Of a stretch of DNA of 49,532 nt, positions 34,597 to 42,543 are shown in pieces. The notes beneath the pieces are model-generated. The model was not told the origin of the DNA, searched no databases, and saw only the letters and a program-made list of their open reading frames with translations. Position 1 is the first letter of the stretch. Every line of letters begins with the position of its first letter. A program made the translations under genes and the position numbers. Origin of the DNA: JANPCX01 sp031431125 (GTDB taxonomy: Bacteria > Pseudomonadota > Gammaproteobacteria > Burkholderiales > Burkholderiaceae_C); assembly GCA_031431125.1 (NCBI GenBank), contig JANPCX010000080.1, positions 1 through 49,532 on the forward strand, in the 5' to 3' direction.

Positions 34597-35487
34597 ATGG
34601 ACCTGAAACTGCTCGAAGACTTGATGGCGCTCGCGCAAGAGCGCAGTTTTGTTCGGGCAGCAGACAAACGCAACGTCACCCACCCGGCCTTTGGGCGGCG
34701 CATCAAAGCGCTGGAAGCGTGGGCCGCCGTGACTTTGGTCGACCGCAGCTGCAGCCCGGTGAAACTCACCGAAGCGGGGCAAACCTTGCTGGCCCAGGCG
34801 CAACAGGTGGTGCAAGGCATGCAACACACCCGGCTGCAGATACGCACCCAACTGGCCCAGGCAGGCCGTGTGCTGCGAGTGGCCACAGGCCGCACCTTGG
34901 CCCGCACTGTGGTGGCCGACTGGTTGGTCAAAATGACCAAGCCGCGTGGTCCGCTGGCAGGACGAAAAATTGAAGTGCGTACCGGAGCGGTCTCCGACAT
35001 GGCGGCCATGATGGAACGTGACGAGGTGGACTTGGTGTGCTGCTATGAGCACCCCGCCATGTCGGTCAAACTCAACAACCAACGTTATCGCCACCTGACA
35101 TTGACCCACGACAAGCTGGTACCCGTCTCACGTACCAGCTCACCCGGTGTGGCGCAGTACCAGCTGAGCACGGCACCGTTGATTGCCTATGGCCCGTCTT
35201 TGTCGCTGGGCGCGCTGCTGGCCACGCACGGTCATCTGTCATCGCCCGAAGTTCAGGCACGCACCCGTTTTGTGTGCGACTCCGCCGACGCCATTCACGA
35301 ATACGCGATCAAGGGCTTGGGCGTGGCTTGGTTGCCTTGGTCCTTGGTCATCACAGAATGCAAACGTGGCACCTTGATGGCGCTGGGCAAACGCAGCGAC
35401 GAGGTGCACTTCGACGTTCGCCTTTACCGCCGCGCCAGCCGTTTGTCAGCCGACATTGAAGCGGCCTGGGCGGCTACCGACATTTGA
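34597..35487 (+). CDS. LysR-family transcriptional regulator
   Basis: A 296-residue regulator with N-terminal helix-turn-helix (MDLKLLEDLMALAQERSFVRAADKRNVTHPAFGRRIKALE in outline, about 1-60) and LysR substrate domain (about 90-290). The HTH carries THPAFGRRIKALE instead of the usual TQPAVSRQI, a recognisable LysR branch. It starts 25 bases after the previous LysR gene and may be co-transcribed. It ends 3 bases from the stop of the convergent Bug receptor gene. Target and effector are unknown. Confidence 0.92.
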   Translation: MDLKLLEDLMALAQERSFVRAADKRNVTHPAFGRRIKALEAWAAVTLVDRSCSPVKLTEAGQTLLAQAQQVVQGMQHTRLQIRTQLAQAGRVLRVATGRTLARTVVADWLVKMTKPRGPLAGRKIEVRTGAVSDMAAMMERDEVDLVCCYEHPAMSVKLNNQRYRHLTLTHDKLVPVSRTSSPGVAQYQLSTAPLIAYGPSLSLGALLATHGHLSSPEVQARTRFVCDSADAIHEYAIKGLGVAWLPWSLVITECKRGTLMALGKRSDEVHFDVRLYRRASRLSADIEAAWAATDI

Positions 35488-35490
35488 CGG

Positions 35491-36462
35491 TCAGTTCCTG
35501 ATACCCGCAAACTCGACCACCTGTTTGAACTTGGCGATCTCGGCCTTGAGGAAAGGAACGAAGTCGGTGTCTTCTGCCAAAGTCAAACCCGAGCTTTCTA
35601 GCTTTTTGCGCAGCGCCGGGTCTTTGAGGACTTCGCGCACTTCGGCCCGCAGTTGGGTCACCACAGCGGGCGGCATCTTGGCGGGCCCCAGCACGCCAAA
35701 CCACACGCCGATGTCCACGCCCTTGAGTTTGGGGTGCTCGCCCAGCGCAGGCACATTGGGCGCAGCCGCAGACCGGTTGTTTTGCGTGACGCCCAGGGCC
35801 TTGATCCGTCCTTCGTTGATGTGCTTGAGTGCGCTGGAGAGCACCATCACCGCGTAGTCCACCTGCCCACCCAACACATCAGGCAACATCGGACCGGCAC
35901 CCCGGTAAGGCACGTGCTTGATGTCCAAACCAGCTTTTTGTTTCACGGTTTCCCCGGCCAAATGCAAAGGTGTGCCCATGCCGGAACTGGCATAGGTGGT
36001 GGCACCGGGATGTTGTGTGGTGTAGGAGAGAAACTCATCCACCGTCGCCACAGGAACGCGTTTGCTGGCCACGAGCACCATGGGCTGGCTGCCAATCAAG
36101 GCGATGGGTGTAGTGTCCTTCAGTGGATCGTATTTGCTGCGGCTGGTGAGGTGGTTGATGCCCACCTCGGCCGGTGAGCCGAGCAACAAGGTGTAGCCCG
36201 TGGGTTCGGCCAGCGCCACCTGAATGGCGGCAATGGCACCGCTTGCACCCGCCACGTTGCTCACGTTCACGGGCTGCCCCAAACGTTTGGACAAGCCCGG
36301 TGCAATCGCCCTGGCCACCAAGTCCACACTGCCCCCAGGCGCGTACCCCACCACCAACGTAATGGGTTGATTGGGAAAACTTTGTGCCTGCAGCGACGGC
36401 GTCCAGACTAAGGCGCATGCCCATGCAGTTAACAACGTCAGACGCCAAATTCCTGTGTTCAT
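35491..36462 (-). CDS. Bug-family periplasmic solute-binding protein
   Basis: A 323-residue receptor with signal peptide (MNTGIWRLTLLTAWACALVW, cut near LQAQS-FPN). It shows QPITLVVGYAPGGSVDLVARAIAPGLSKRLGQ in outline, ASGAIAAIQVALAEPTGYTLLLGS and HVPYRGAGPMLPDVLGGQVDYAVM, the Bug pattern. No TctA/TctB genes are nearby. It is convergent with a LysR gene and divergent from a third, frameshifted Bug gene, with 153 bases between the two starts. Ligand unknown. Confidence 0.92.
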   Translation of the reverse strand: MNTGIWRLTLLTAWACALVWTPSLQAQSFPNQPITLVVGYAPGGSVDLVARAIAPGLSKRLGQPVNVSNVAGASGAIAAIQVALAEPTGYTLLLGSPAEVGINHLTSRSKYDPLKDTTPIALIGSQPMVLVASKRVPVATVDEFLSYTTQHPGATTYASSGMGTPLHLAGETVKQKAGLDIKHVPYRGAGPMLPDVLGGQVDYAVMVLSSALKHINEGRIKALGVTQNNRSAAAPNVPALGEHPKLKGVDIGVWFGVLGPAKMPPAVVTQLRAEVREVLKDPALRKKLESSGLTLAEDTDFVPFLKAEIAKFKQVVEFAGIRN

Positions 36463-36615
36463 CAGAATCTCCCAATCAGGCTGCGATGGGATGGGATTCT
36501 TGGTTTACAAGGTCCGCACAATGTGCCCACTTGGCACGCACAGGTGCCGTTTATGCACCAATGAAGTACCTGACCCTAAGCACACTGTGCCCTGTTCAAA
36601 CCCAGGAGACCACGC

Positions 36616-37622
36616 ATGAACACCACGCTCAACCGCCGCCGTTTGGTTCACATTGCCGTTGCCAGTGTCCTGGCAGCCGCTTCCCCCATGCTTCACGCAC
36701 AAGCGGAGTACCCCAACAAACCCATCACCTTGGTGGTGGCCTATCCGCCGGGCGGCAGCACCGACTTGGTGGGCCGCTTGATTGGTGGCGAGTTGTCCAA
36801 ACGTTTGGGCCAAACCGTCATCATCGAAAACGTCGGTGGCGCAGGCGGTGCCATTGGCGCTCAACGTGTCGCCAATGCCGCACCCGATGGATACACCCTG
36901 ATTCTGGGTGCCAGCAACGAGATGGCGCCATCGTCAAGTTGATCAACCCGGCAGTCAAATACGACCCGCAAAAAGATTTCACGCCGATAGGCATGGTCGC
37001 TTCCCAGCCCCTGGTATTGGTCGCGGCGCCGCACACCAAGGTCAAGAACGTGGAAGAGTTTTTGGCCTTGGTCAAAGCCAACCCCGGCAAGTACAGCTAC
37101 GGCACGTCGGGCAACGGCACAGCCCTGCATTTGGCAGGCGAAATGATCAAAGAAAGCTCGGGTGCCTTCATGGTGCACATTCCTTACCGGGGTGTTGCGC
37201 CACTGACCAATGACTTGCTCGGTGGCCAGCTCGACTTCGGCATGTTCGTGCTGTCCAGCGGTTTGCCCCACATCAAGTCGGGCAAGCTCAATGCGATTGG
37301 CACCACCGAAGCGCGCCGTTCGCAACAGACACCGGACCTTGCCGCACTGTCTGAGAACGCTGCCCTGCGTAAGGTCAACATTGGTTCCTGGTTCGCACTT
37401 TTTGGCCCCGCCAAATTGCCGCCGGCGGTGTCAGCCCGCCTGAGCAAAGCACTCGCCGAGTCCTTGGGCTCGGAAGACCTGCGCAAGAAACTCGCCGACG
37501 CCGGCGCACGCATTGCCACCGTCACCAACGATCCACCGGAGGTGCTGCTCAATGCCTATATGAAGAGCGAGAACGAGAAATACAGCCGCGTGGTGGACTT
37601 CGCCAAGATTCGTGCCGAGTGA
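36616..37622 (+). pseudogene. Bug-family solute-binding protein, frameshifted
   Basis: The first 103 codons encode a signal peptide (MNTTLNRRRLVHIAVASVL, cut near LHAQA-EYP) and the Bug N-lobe (PITLVVAYPPGGSTDLVGRL, then GGAGGAIGAQRVANAAPDGY). After NEM near 36924 this frame runs into a stop at 36940-36942. The rest of the protein (AIVKLINPAVKYDPQKDFTPIG through FAKIRAE) continues in the frame shifted by one base. Loss of one base, or gain of two, in ATGGCGCCATC explains it. There is no slippery sequence for programmed shifting. It may be a pseudogene or a sequence error. The aspartoacylase-like gene follows by 10 bases. Confidence 0.88.
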
Positions 37623-37632
37623 GTCTGCGGAC

Positions 37633-38589
37633 ATGAGCATCAGCGAGTTGCGGTTTGAATTGCCTCGACCGGAGTTGGGGGCTTGGCGCGCAGGCAATAC
37701 CGGCACCGAAGGCGTGTGGACCTACAGTGCCCACACGCCAGGCCCACAGGTGCTCGTGACCGCCTTGGTGCATGGCAACGAGTTGTGCGGCGCTTGGGCT
37801 TTGCTCGATGCCTTGCGAATCGGGCTGCGTCCGCGCCGTGGCAGCTTGACCTTGGCGTTTTGCAACCTGGCGGCCTTTGACTCGTTTGATGCAAACGACC
37901 CAGACGCATCACGTTTCCTTGACGAAGACATGAACCGGGTGTGGGGGCCCGGTTTGAAAGACCGACCGAACAGCCGCGAACAACGTCGCGCGCTTGAATT
38001 GCTTCCTCTTGTTGAGCGTGCCGACTGGTTGCTGGACCTGCACTCCATGCACGAGCCGGGTGTGCCGCTGCTGCTCACGGGGCTGCAGCCGCGTAATGTG
38101 GCTTTGGCCCAAAAGCTGGCCACACCCACGCACGTGGTGGTGGATGCGGGACACAAAGATGGCGTGCGTTTACGTGACCATGGCCGCTTGGGCTCCAGCA
38201 CCGAAGTAAACAACCGCGCCCTGCTGCTGGAATGCGGCTACCACGGCGAACTGGTGAGCAAAGACGTGGCCTTGGACATGTTGGGCCGTTTTTTGGTCGA
38301 AAGTGGGGTACTGCAGCAAGCCGACATTCCCGCCACCTGGTTGCGCCCCGACCCACCCCCGCAGCAAGTGCTGGAGGTCACCGGCGGCATCGTGGCAAGC
38401 AGCATGAACTTGAGGTTTGTCGAGCCTTGGCAAAGCGGCCAGACCATCGCCGGCAAGGGCACGGTGCTGGGGTTCAACGACGACGAGGCTTTTGTCACGC
38501 CCTACGACAACTGCACCTTAGTCATGCCGTCGTTGCGCCAGTTGCGGCCAGGCGTCACAGTGATGCGCTTGGCCAGAACGGTCGCCTGA
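37633..38589 (+). CDS. Succinylglutamate desuccinylase/aspartoacylase-family protein
   Basis: A 318-residue zinc-dependent amidohydrolase of the M14-related AstE/AspA family, which cleaves acyl groups from amino acids. Zinc and active-site motifs visible are ALVHGNELCGAW (His and Glu ligands), LDEDMNRVWGPG and WLLDLHSMHEPG (second His). Residues NRALLLECGYHGE fit the catalytic glutamate region. The C-terminal beta domain (about 225-318) follows. The ATG at 37633 was used; a GTG at 37612 would overlap the preceding gene. Its position right after a Bug receptor suggests the receptor delivers an N-acyl amino acid, but this is inference. Confidence 0.86.
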   Translation: MSISELRFELPRPELGAWRAGNTGTEGVWTYSAHTPGPQVLVTALVHGNELCGAWALLDALRIGLRPRRGSLTLAFCNLAAFDSFDANDPDASRFLDEDMNRVWGPGLKDRPNSREQRRALELLPLVERADWLLDLHSMHEPGVPLLLTGLQPRNVALAQKLATPTHVVVDAGHKDGVRLRDHGRLGSSTEVNNRALLLECGYHGELVSKDVALDMLGRFLVESGVLQQADIPATWLRPDPPPQQVLEVTGGIVASSMNLRFVEPWQSGQTIAGKGTVLGFNDDEAFVTPYDNCTLVMPSLRQLRPGVTVMRLARTVA

Positions 38590-38630
38590 ATCAACGGGGT
38601 GACCGTTTCGCGCTGCCCATCCCCGGCTTC

Positions 38631-39266
38631 CTACTCCCCCACCAAGCCATGCCGAATGGCGTAGACCGTCATCTCCGAGTTGTTGGACAATCCCAGTTTT
38701 TCCAGCACCCTTGCACGGTACACACTGACGGTTTTGGGGGACAGGGTGAGCTCCTCGGCAATGTCGGAGAGGCGCTTGCCCGAGGCAATCATGACCAAGG
38801 TTTGCAGCTCCCGGTCTGAGAGTTTTTCATGCGCGTTTTCTTGCACCGGCGTGGTCAGACTTTCGACCAGCATTTGTGCGATTTCTGGTGTGACGTATTT
38901 GCGGCCCTGTGACACTGTGCGCACCGCCGTCACCAACAGCGCCGGGTCCCCCCCTTTATTCACATAACCGAAGGCCCCAGCACGCAGCGCACGAATGGCG
39001 TACTGCTCCTCTGGGTACATCGACACCACCAGCACCTTCATGGGGCTGCCTTCGTCCTTGAGCACATGCAGCACGTCCAAACCGCTGCGGCCCGGCATGT
39101 TGATGTCCAGCACCAGCACATCGCAACTCGTTGCGCGCAGCAGTGAACGCAGCTCGCTGTACTCGCTCGCCTCACCCACGACTTCAATGTCGGGCGCGTC
39201 TGAGAGGGTGTCGCGTATGCCTCGGCGGATCAAAGCGTGGTCGTCGCAAAGAATGACTCGGATCAT
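38631..39266 (-). CDS. Response regulator, NarL/FixJ (LuxR) type
   Basis: A 211-residue two-component regulator. The receiver domain (MIRVILCDDHALIRRG) has the phosphate-accepting D54 in VLVLDINMPGRSG, the switch Ser in VLVVSMYPEE and Lys in GYVNKGG. A LuxR-type helix-turn-helix follows (about 148-205: LSDRELQTLVMIASGKRLSDIAEELTLS in outline, then KTVSVYRARVLEKLGL). It is encoded downstream of its probable kinase on the same strand, but a 234-bp palindromic element lies between them. Target genes unknown. Confidence 0.94.
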   Translation of the reverse strand: MIRVILCDDHALIRRGIRDTLSDAPDIEVVGEASEYSELRSLLRATSCDVLVLDINMPGRSGLDVLHVLKDEGSPMKVLVVSMYPEEQYAIRALRAGAFGYVNKGGDPALLVTAVRTVSQGRKYVTPEIAQMLVESLTTPVQENAHEKLSDRELQTLVMIASGKRLSDIAEELTLSPKTVSVYRARVLEKLGLSNNSEMTVYAIRHGLVGE

Positions 39267-39270
39267 GGGA

Positions 39271-39504
39271 CCTAGAAACGGTAGTTGGACGCGCCCGAGT
39301 GGGCTGCGATACGGGACGCTGACAAGGCGAGACGAGGCGGCGGGCTGGTGCCCGCAACGAGGAGCAACGCGGTCAGCGTGCCGTAGCGTAGCTCAATCGG
39401 GTGTGTAGCGCTTTCACCCAAGCGGCAATGGTTCTCGTGTAAAGAAATCTTGATATCCATTTGGTTCTGCAAGCGGAACAAAGCGGTCAACTGCCGTTTC
39501 TAGG
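39271..39504. mobile_element. 234-bp palindromic element between kinase and regulator genes
   Basis: Ends 39271-39287 and 39488-39504 are inverted copies with one mismatch (CCTAGAAACGG at the tips). Inside, 39292-39323 and 39371-39402 form a second inverted pair of 32 bases with about six mismatches, around a tip hairpin GCGGGC-TGGT-GCCCGC. The right half carries about 80 unpaired extra bases. It starts immediately after the kinase stop codon and ends 4 bases before the regulator start, so it holds the whole intergenic space. No credible gene lies inside. It fits a MITE-like element. Confidence 0.65.
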
Positions 39505-40704
39505 TCAAAGACTTCCCCAGCCGGTGGGGTCGGCATCTGTATTGGAAGAAAGGGATTCTGGATCAACATCGCCCGGCCCTCCAGCAATAGGCTCGCTGCG
39601 AACAGTGGTCAATCCCATGGGAAGGGGAACGGACAAAATCAAGGTGGTTCCCTGTTGACCTGCGGCGCTGCCCTCTTGGTGGCTGCTCAAATCCACCCAA
39701 CCACCCACCGTACGTGCACGTTCGTGCAGGCCGCGGATGCCAAATGAACGAACTTTTTCCAAGTCTGCGGTAGACAAACCTCGGCCGTTGTCGCTGATTT
39801 CCAGCGAGAACACACCACCCGCCAAGGACAAGTCAATTTCTACCTTGGTGGCCTGGGCGTGTTTGGACACATTGGTCAGCGCTTCCTGGGCGGTGCGGTA
39901 GGCCACCAAGGGCACACCCGCCGGCAAATCGGGCATGTGGCTGGGCAGACGCAGCACACAGACGACGCCCGTGCGGGGTTCAAAACGCGCGGCCATCCAC
40001 TGCAATGCCGCGACCAAGCCTTGTTCCAGAATGGCTGGACGCAGGTTGTGCATGATGCGCTGGCTGGCTTCTATGGCAGAAGTCACAGTTTCCAGGGCTG
40101 AGTTCACACGCTCCAACACGTCCGGATCGCTGCTGCGTCGGGCCATCCAGGCCAGGTCAAACTTCAGTGCCGTCAGCGAGCCGCCCACGTCGTCGTGGAT
40201 TTCCCGGGCAATGGCGGCGCGCTCTTGCTCCACGCTGGTTTGTAAGTGCTGCGCCAATTCGTGCAGCCGCTGTTTGGACGCGCCCAGCTCCAAGTCGGCC
40301 AGTTGCCGGGCTTGCCGGGTGCGGCTGGCCTCCACGGCGTGCAATACGGCCGGAGCCAGGCGTGACAGGTTGTTTTTCAGCAAATAGTCGCTGGCGCCGT
40401 TGCGCATGGCTTCCACAGCGGTTTCTTCGCCAATTTCACCGGAAACCAAGATAAAGGGCAGGTCTTTGCCGCTGACTTTGAGTAAATCCAGGGCCACCAG
40501 GCCAGAAAAACCAGGCAAGTTGTAGTCGGAGAGGATGACGTCCCATTCCCGCTCCAAGGCCTGCAAAAAATCAGCTTCGGTTTCCACCCGAACCACCGAA
40601 AGCGGCACCCCCGCACGGCGCATGTGAGCGAGCATCAACTCGTGGTCAAGCTCCGAGTCCTCCAGGTGGAGCAGGCGCAGGGGCTCACGCGGGGTGGGTG
40701 TCAT
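39505..40704 (-). CDS. Sensor kinase with N-terminal receiver and HisKA_3 domain
   Basis: A 399-residue cytoplasmic protein without membrane spans. It has an N-terminal receiver domain (about 8-125; phosphoacceptor D60 in VILSDYNLPG), then a NarL-partner-type dimerisation/histidine domain with H170 in AREIHDDVGGSLTALK, and a C-terminal HATPase domain (EALTNVSKHA, DNGRGL, GIRGLHERA). Having the receiver first suggests its kinase activity is set by another kinase rather than by direct sensing. The likely output is the response regulator encoded downstream, beyond the palindromic element. The C-terminal 40 residues are Ser/Asp/Pro-rich and not conserved. Confidence 0.92.
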   Translation of the reverse strand: MTPTPREPLRLLHLEDSELDHELMLAHMRRAGVPLSVVRVETEADFLQALEREWDVILSDYNLPGFSGLVALDLLKVSGKDLPFILVSGEIGEETAVEAMRNGASDYLLKNNLSRLAPAVLHAVEASRTRQARQLADLELGASKQRLHELAQHLQTSVEQERAAIAREIHDDVGGSLTALKFDLAWMARRSSDPDVLERVNSALETVTSAIEASQRIMHNLRPAILEQGLVAALQWMAARFEPRTGVVCVLRLPSHMPDLPAGVPLVAYRTAQEALTNVSKHAQATKVEIDLSLAGGVFSLEISDNGRGLSTADLEKVRSFGIRGLHERARTVGGWVDLSSHQEGSAAGQQGTTLILSVPLPMGLTTVRSEPIAGGPGDVDPESLSSNTDADPTGWGSL

Positions 40705-40816
40705 GGACGGGAGTATGCCGCGAGTGGGCCGTTCTTGATGTCATTGCCCCCAAGGTGCATGAACGGTGATGGGGAAATGCCGTTGAGGTCGGGACAGGTA
40801 GTACCTCGGTTTGAGA

Positions 40817-41347
40817 CACCGCGCCGGGTGTTCGGCCCGGCGGCCGAGTAACTTCTTTTGCGGGTGCAAAAGAAGTCACCAAGAAAACACCTGAACACCA
40901 GCCTATTTGGGGAGAGGTGGCTTGGCGCTGGAGCACAGACGTGGGGTATGAGTTCGGCCAGTGGCCACTGGCGTTCGGGCGACGTTTTCGGCTCGTCTCT
41001 TTGGGACTTCTCCTTGCGCTTGGTGTGCGCTCAGCGGTTCGTCATTCCGGCTAAGGCGGGAGTCCAGGGGATGTGCCATGTGGCATCCAGTACATCATTT
41101 GCCCACACCGCCTGGATTCCCGCCTTCGCGGGAATGACGGTAGTAGATGGAAATTGGTGATGGAAGAACAAGCCTGCAACGTCGCCGTGGATGCTTGTTG
41201 CCACAGACCGAACAACCCGTTGTAACCGGGTCAAGCGGTTGAACCACCACCGCTCAAATAGGCTGGTGTTAGGTGTTTCTTTGGTGACTTTCTTTGCACC
41301 AGCAAAGAAAGTTACTCGCCATGCCGGGGCGAATTCCCGGCGCGGTG
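40817..41347. mobile_element. Non-autonomous element with about 92-bp inverted ends, copy 1
   Basis: The left end (40817-40908, starting CACCGCGCCGGG) and right end (41255-41347) are inverted copies over about 90 bases, with shared stretches such as CACCAGCCTATTT and GTCACCAA. The interior has another inverted pair based on the common bacterial repeat ATTCCCGCCTTCGCGGGAATG (in outline, near 41106-41136). There is no open frame of note. A second copy in the same orientation begins at 48942, on the other side of the chemotaxis cluster. This fits a MITE-like, non-autonomous transposon. Confidence 0.75.
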
Positions 41348-41489
41348 CACCGAGAAAAGGCCAATCAACCCGAAGGCAAGAAAAAAAGCCGGGCGATTGG
41401 AGCCCATCGGTTCGACGTTTTTGTTCTCAGTGCACCCACGCATCGGGTCTATCCAGAGAAATAGACGGTCTTTTTGGCTGTCATCACCC

Positions 41490-41516
41490 TAATGTTGTCC
41501 GGTGGTCTGCCGAAAA
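41490..41516 (+). promoter_or_regulatory. Sigma-28 (FliA)-type promoter for the che cluster
   Basis: TAAT, 15 bases, then GCCGAAAA, close to the FliA consensus TAAA-N15-GCCGATAA. It lies about 100 bases upstream of the first gene of the chemotaxis cluster. Confidence 0.65.
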
Positions 41517-41615
41517 TGCCTCACATGGGCAAGAAAACCGGTGGAACATGTGAGGGCCGCATGCCACACCCCCTTCTTGCAACGAACGACACGCCAATCG
41601 TGGAGCACGACGTTA

Positions 41616-42059
41616 ATGAACGAAGCCCCCGCCCAAATTGAAGCTGGCTTCCTGCCGCTGCAGGCGGCTGCGGATTTGCAGGATCACCTGATGACGGCGA
41701 CCAATGATTTGGAACGCCTGCAAACCCTGCTGTCCGATGCTTGCGTGGTGCTGTTTGCTGGCTTTCAAGGCGCCAGCGAACAGATCCAGAAGATGGGTAT
41801 CGCCGACCCGAATCAAGAAGGCGAAGTCACCCGTGCCATCCAGTGCCTGGGCACCGCGGTGACCGCTTTGCAATTCCAAGACATGGCCTCGCAACTGATT
41901 ACCCACACCAACAAACGTTTGCGCAGCTGCGCCGACACCTTGGCGCGGGAAACCTTTGGCGACGACGAAGACGGTACTGCGGTAGTGGAAATGCCGCCGC
42001 TGCGCCCCAACCCTGTGACCCAAGCCGAGATGGACGTTGGATCCATCGAATTGTTTTAA
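41616..42059 (+). CDS. Short CheZ-like chemotaxis protein
   Basis: A 147-residue, mostly helical cytoplasmic protein. Residues 85-97 read LQFQDMASQLITH, which carries the D-x-x-x-Q pattern (D89, Q93) used by CheZ to dephosphorylate CheY. The C-terminus (AEMDVGSIELF) is acidic and amphipathic, like the CheY-binding tail of CheZ. It is shorter than E. coli CheZ (214 residues). It is the first gene of the cluster, 51 bases before cheY, which supports a role in CheY dephosphorylation. Assignment is inferred from motif and context; the ATG at 41616 was chosen because upstream codons are not protein-like. Confidence 0.65.
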   Translation: MNEAPAQIEAGFLPLQAAADLQDHLMTATNDLERLQTLLSDACVVLFAGFQGASEQIQKMGIADPNQEGEVTRAIQCLGTAVTALQFQDMASQLITHTNKRLRSCADTLARETFGDDEDGTAVVEMPPLRPNPVTQAEMDVGSIELF

Positions 42060-42110
42060 CCCCTGACCATCCCTTTCATTCACACCCACTAGAGACCCCC
42101 GGAGAACGTT

Positions 42111-42473
42111 ATGCATTCAATACTCGCTGTGGACGACTCAGCCTCCATGCGTCAAATGGTGACCTTCACTCTCAAGAGTGCGGGCTACAACGTGGTGGAA
42201 GCCGTAGACGGTCAGGACGCCTGGGAAAAATCTTCCAGCCGCGACTTTGACCTCGTGCTGACCGACCAAAACATGCCTCGCATGGACGGCATCAGCCTGA
42301 CCAAAAAGTTGCGGGACAACCCCAAGTTCAAGGCCACGCCGATTCTGATTCTGACGACCGAGTCCAGCGACCAAATGAAGCTGGCGGGCCGCGCTGCAGG
42401 GGCAACGGGCTGGTTGGTCAAGCCCTTCGATCCGGCCAAACTGCTCGAAGTAATCAAGAAAGTGGTTCGCTGA
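42111..42473 (+). CDS. cheY: Chemotaxis response regulator CheY
   Basis: A 120-residue single-domain receiver that, when phosphorylated by CheA, binds the flagellar motor switch. It has the acidic pair in LAVDDSAS, phosphoacceptor D52 in LVLTDQNMP, the switch Thr in ILILTTES and K104 in GWLVKPFDP. No output domain follows. A GGAG site precedes the ATG. It lies between the CheZ-like gene and cheA. A PilG/PilH-type role cannot be excluded from sequence, but the neighbours favour chemotaxis. Confidence 0.94.
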   Translation: MHSILAVDDSASMRQMVTFTLKSAGYNVVEAVDGQDAWEKSSSRDFDLVLTDQNMPRMDGISLTKKLRDNPKFKATPILILTTESSDQMKLAGRAAGATGWLVKPFDPAKLLEVIKKVVR

Positions 42474-42543
42474 ACGCGTTTTACGCGACCAGCGAACCCA
42501 AGCAATGTAGCAAGTCAAGCACGCAAGCACACAGGAGAGCGCC

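Larger units (their letters stand above)
40705..41615. other. Gene-free region between kinase and che cluster
   Basis: About 900 bases without a credible gene. It contains the first copy of a 0.5-kb repeat element with long inverted ends (40817-41347) and, at 41490-41516, a sigma-28-like promoter reading into the chemotaxis cluster. The rest (40705-40816 and 41348-41489) shows no feature I can name. Confidence 0.7.

Noticed and set aside
36900..36945. Programmed frameshifting to join the two parts of the third Bug gene
   Set aside because: The break region ATGGCGCCATC has no slippery run, and related receptors are made from one frame.
39272..39490. 72-codon minus-strand frame inside the palindromic element
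   Set aside because: It lies wholly in inverted-repeat DNA, has no clear ribosome site and its end is encoded by the terminal repeat.
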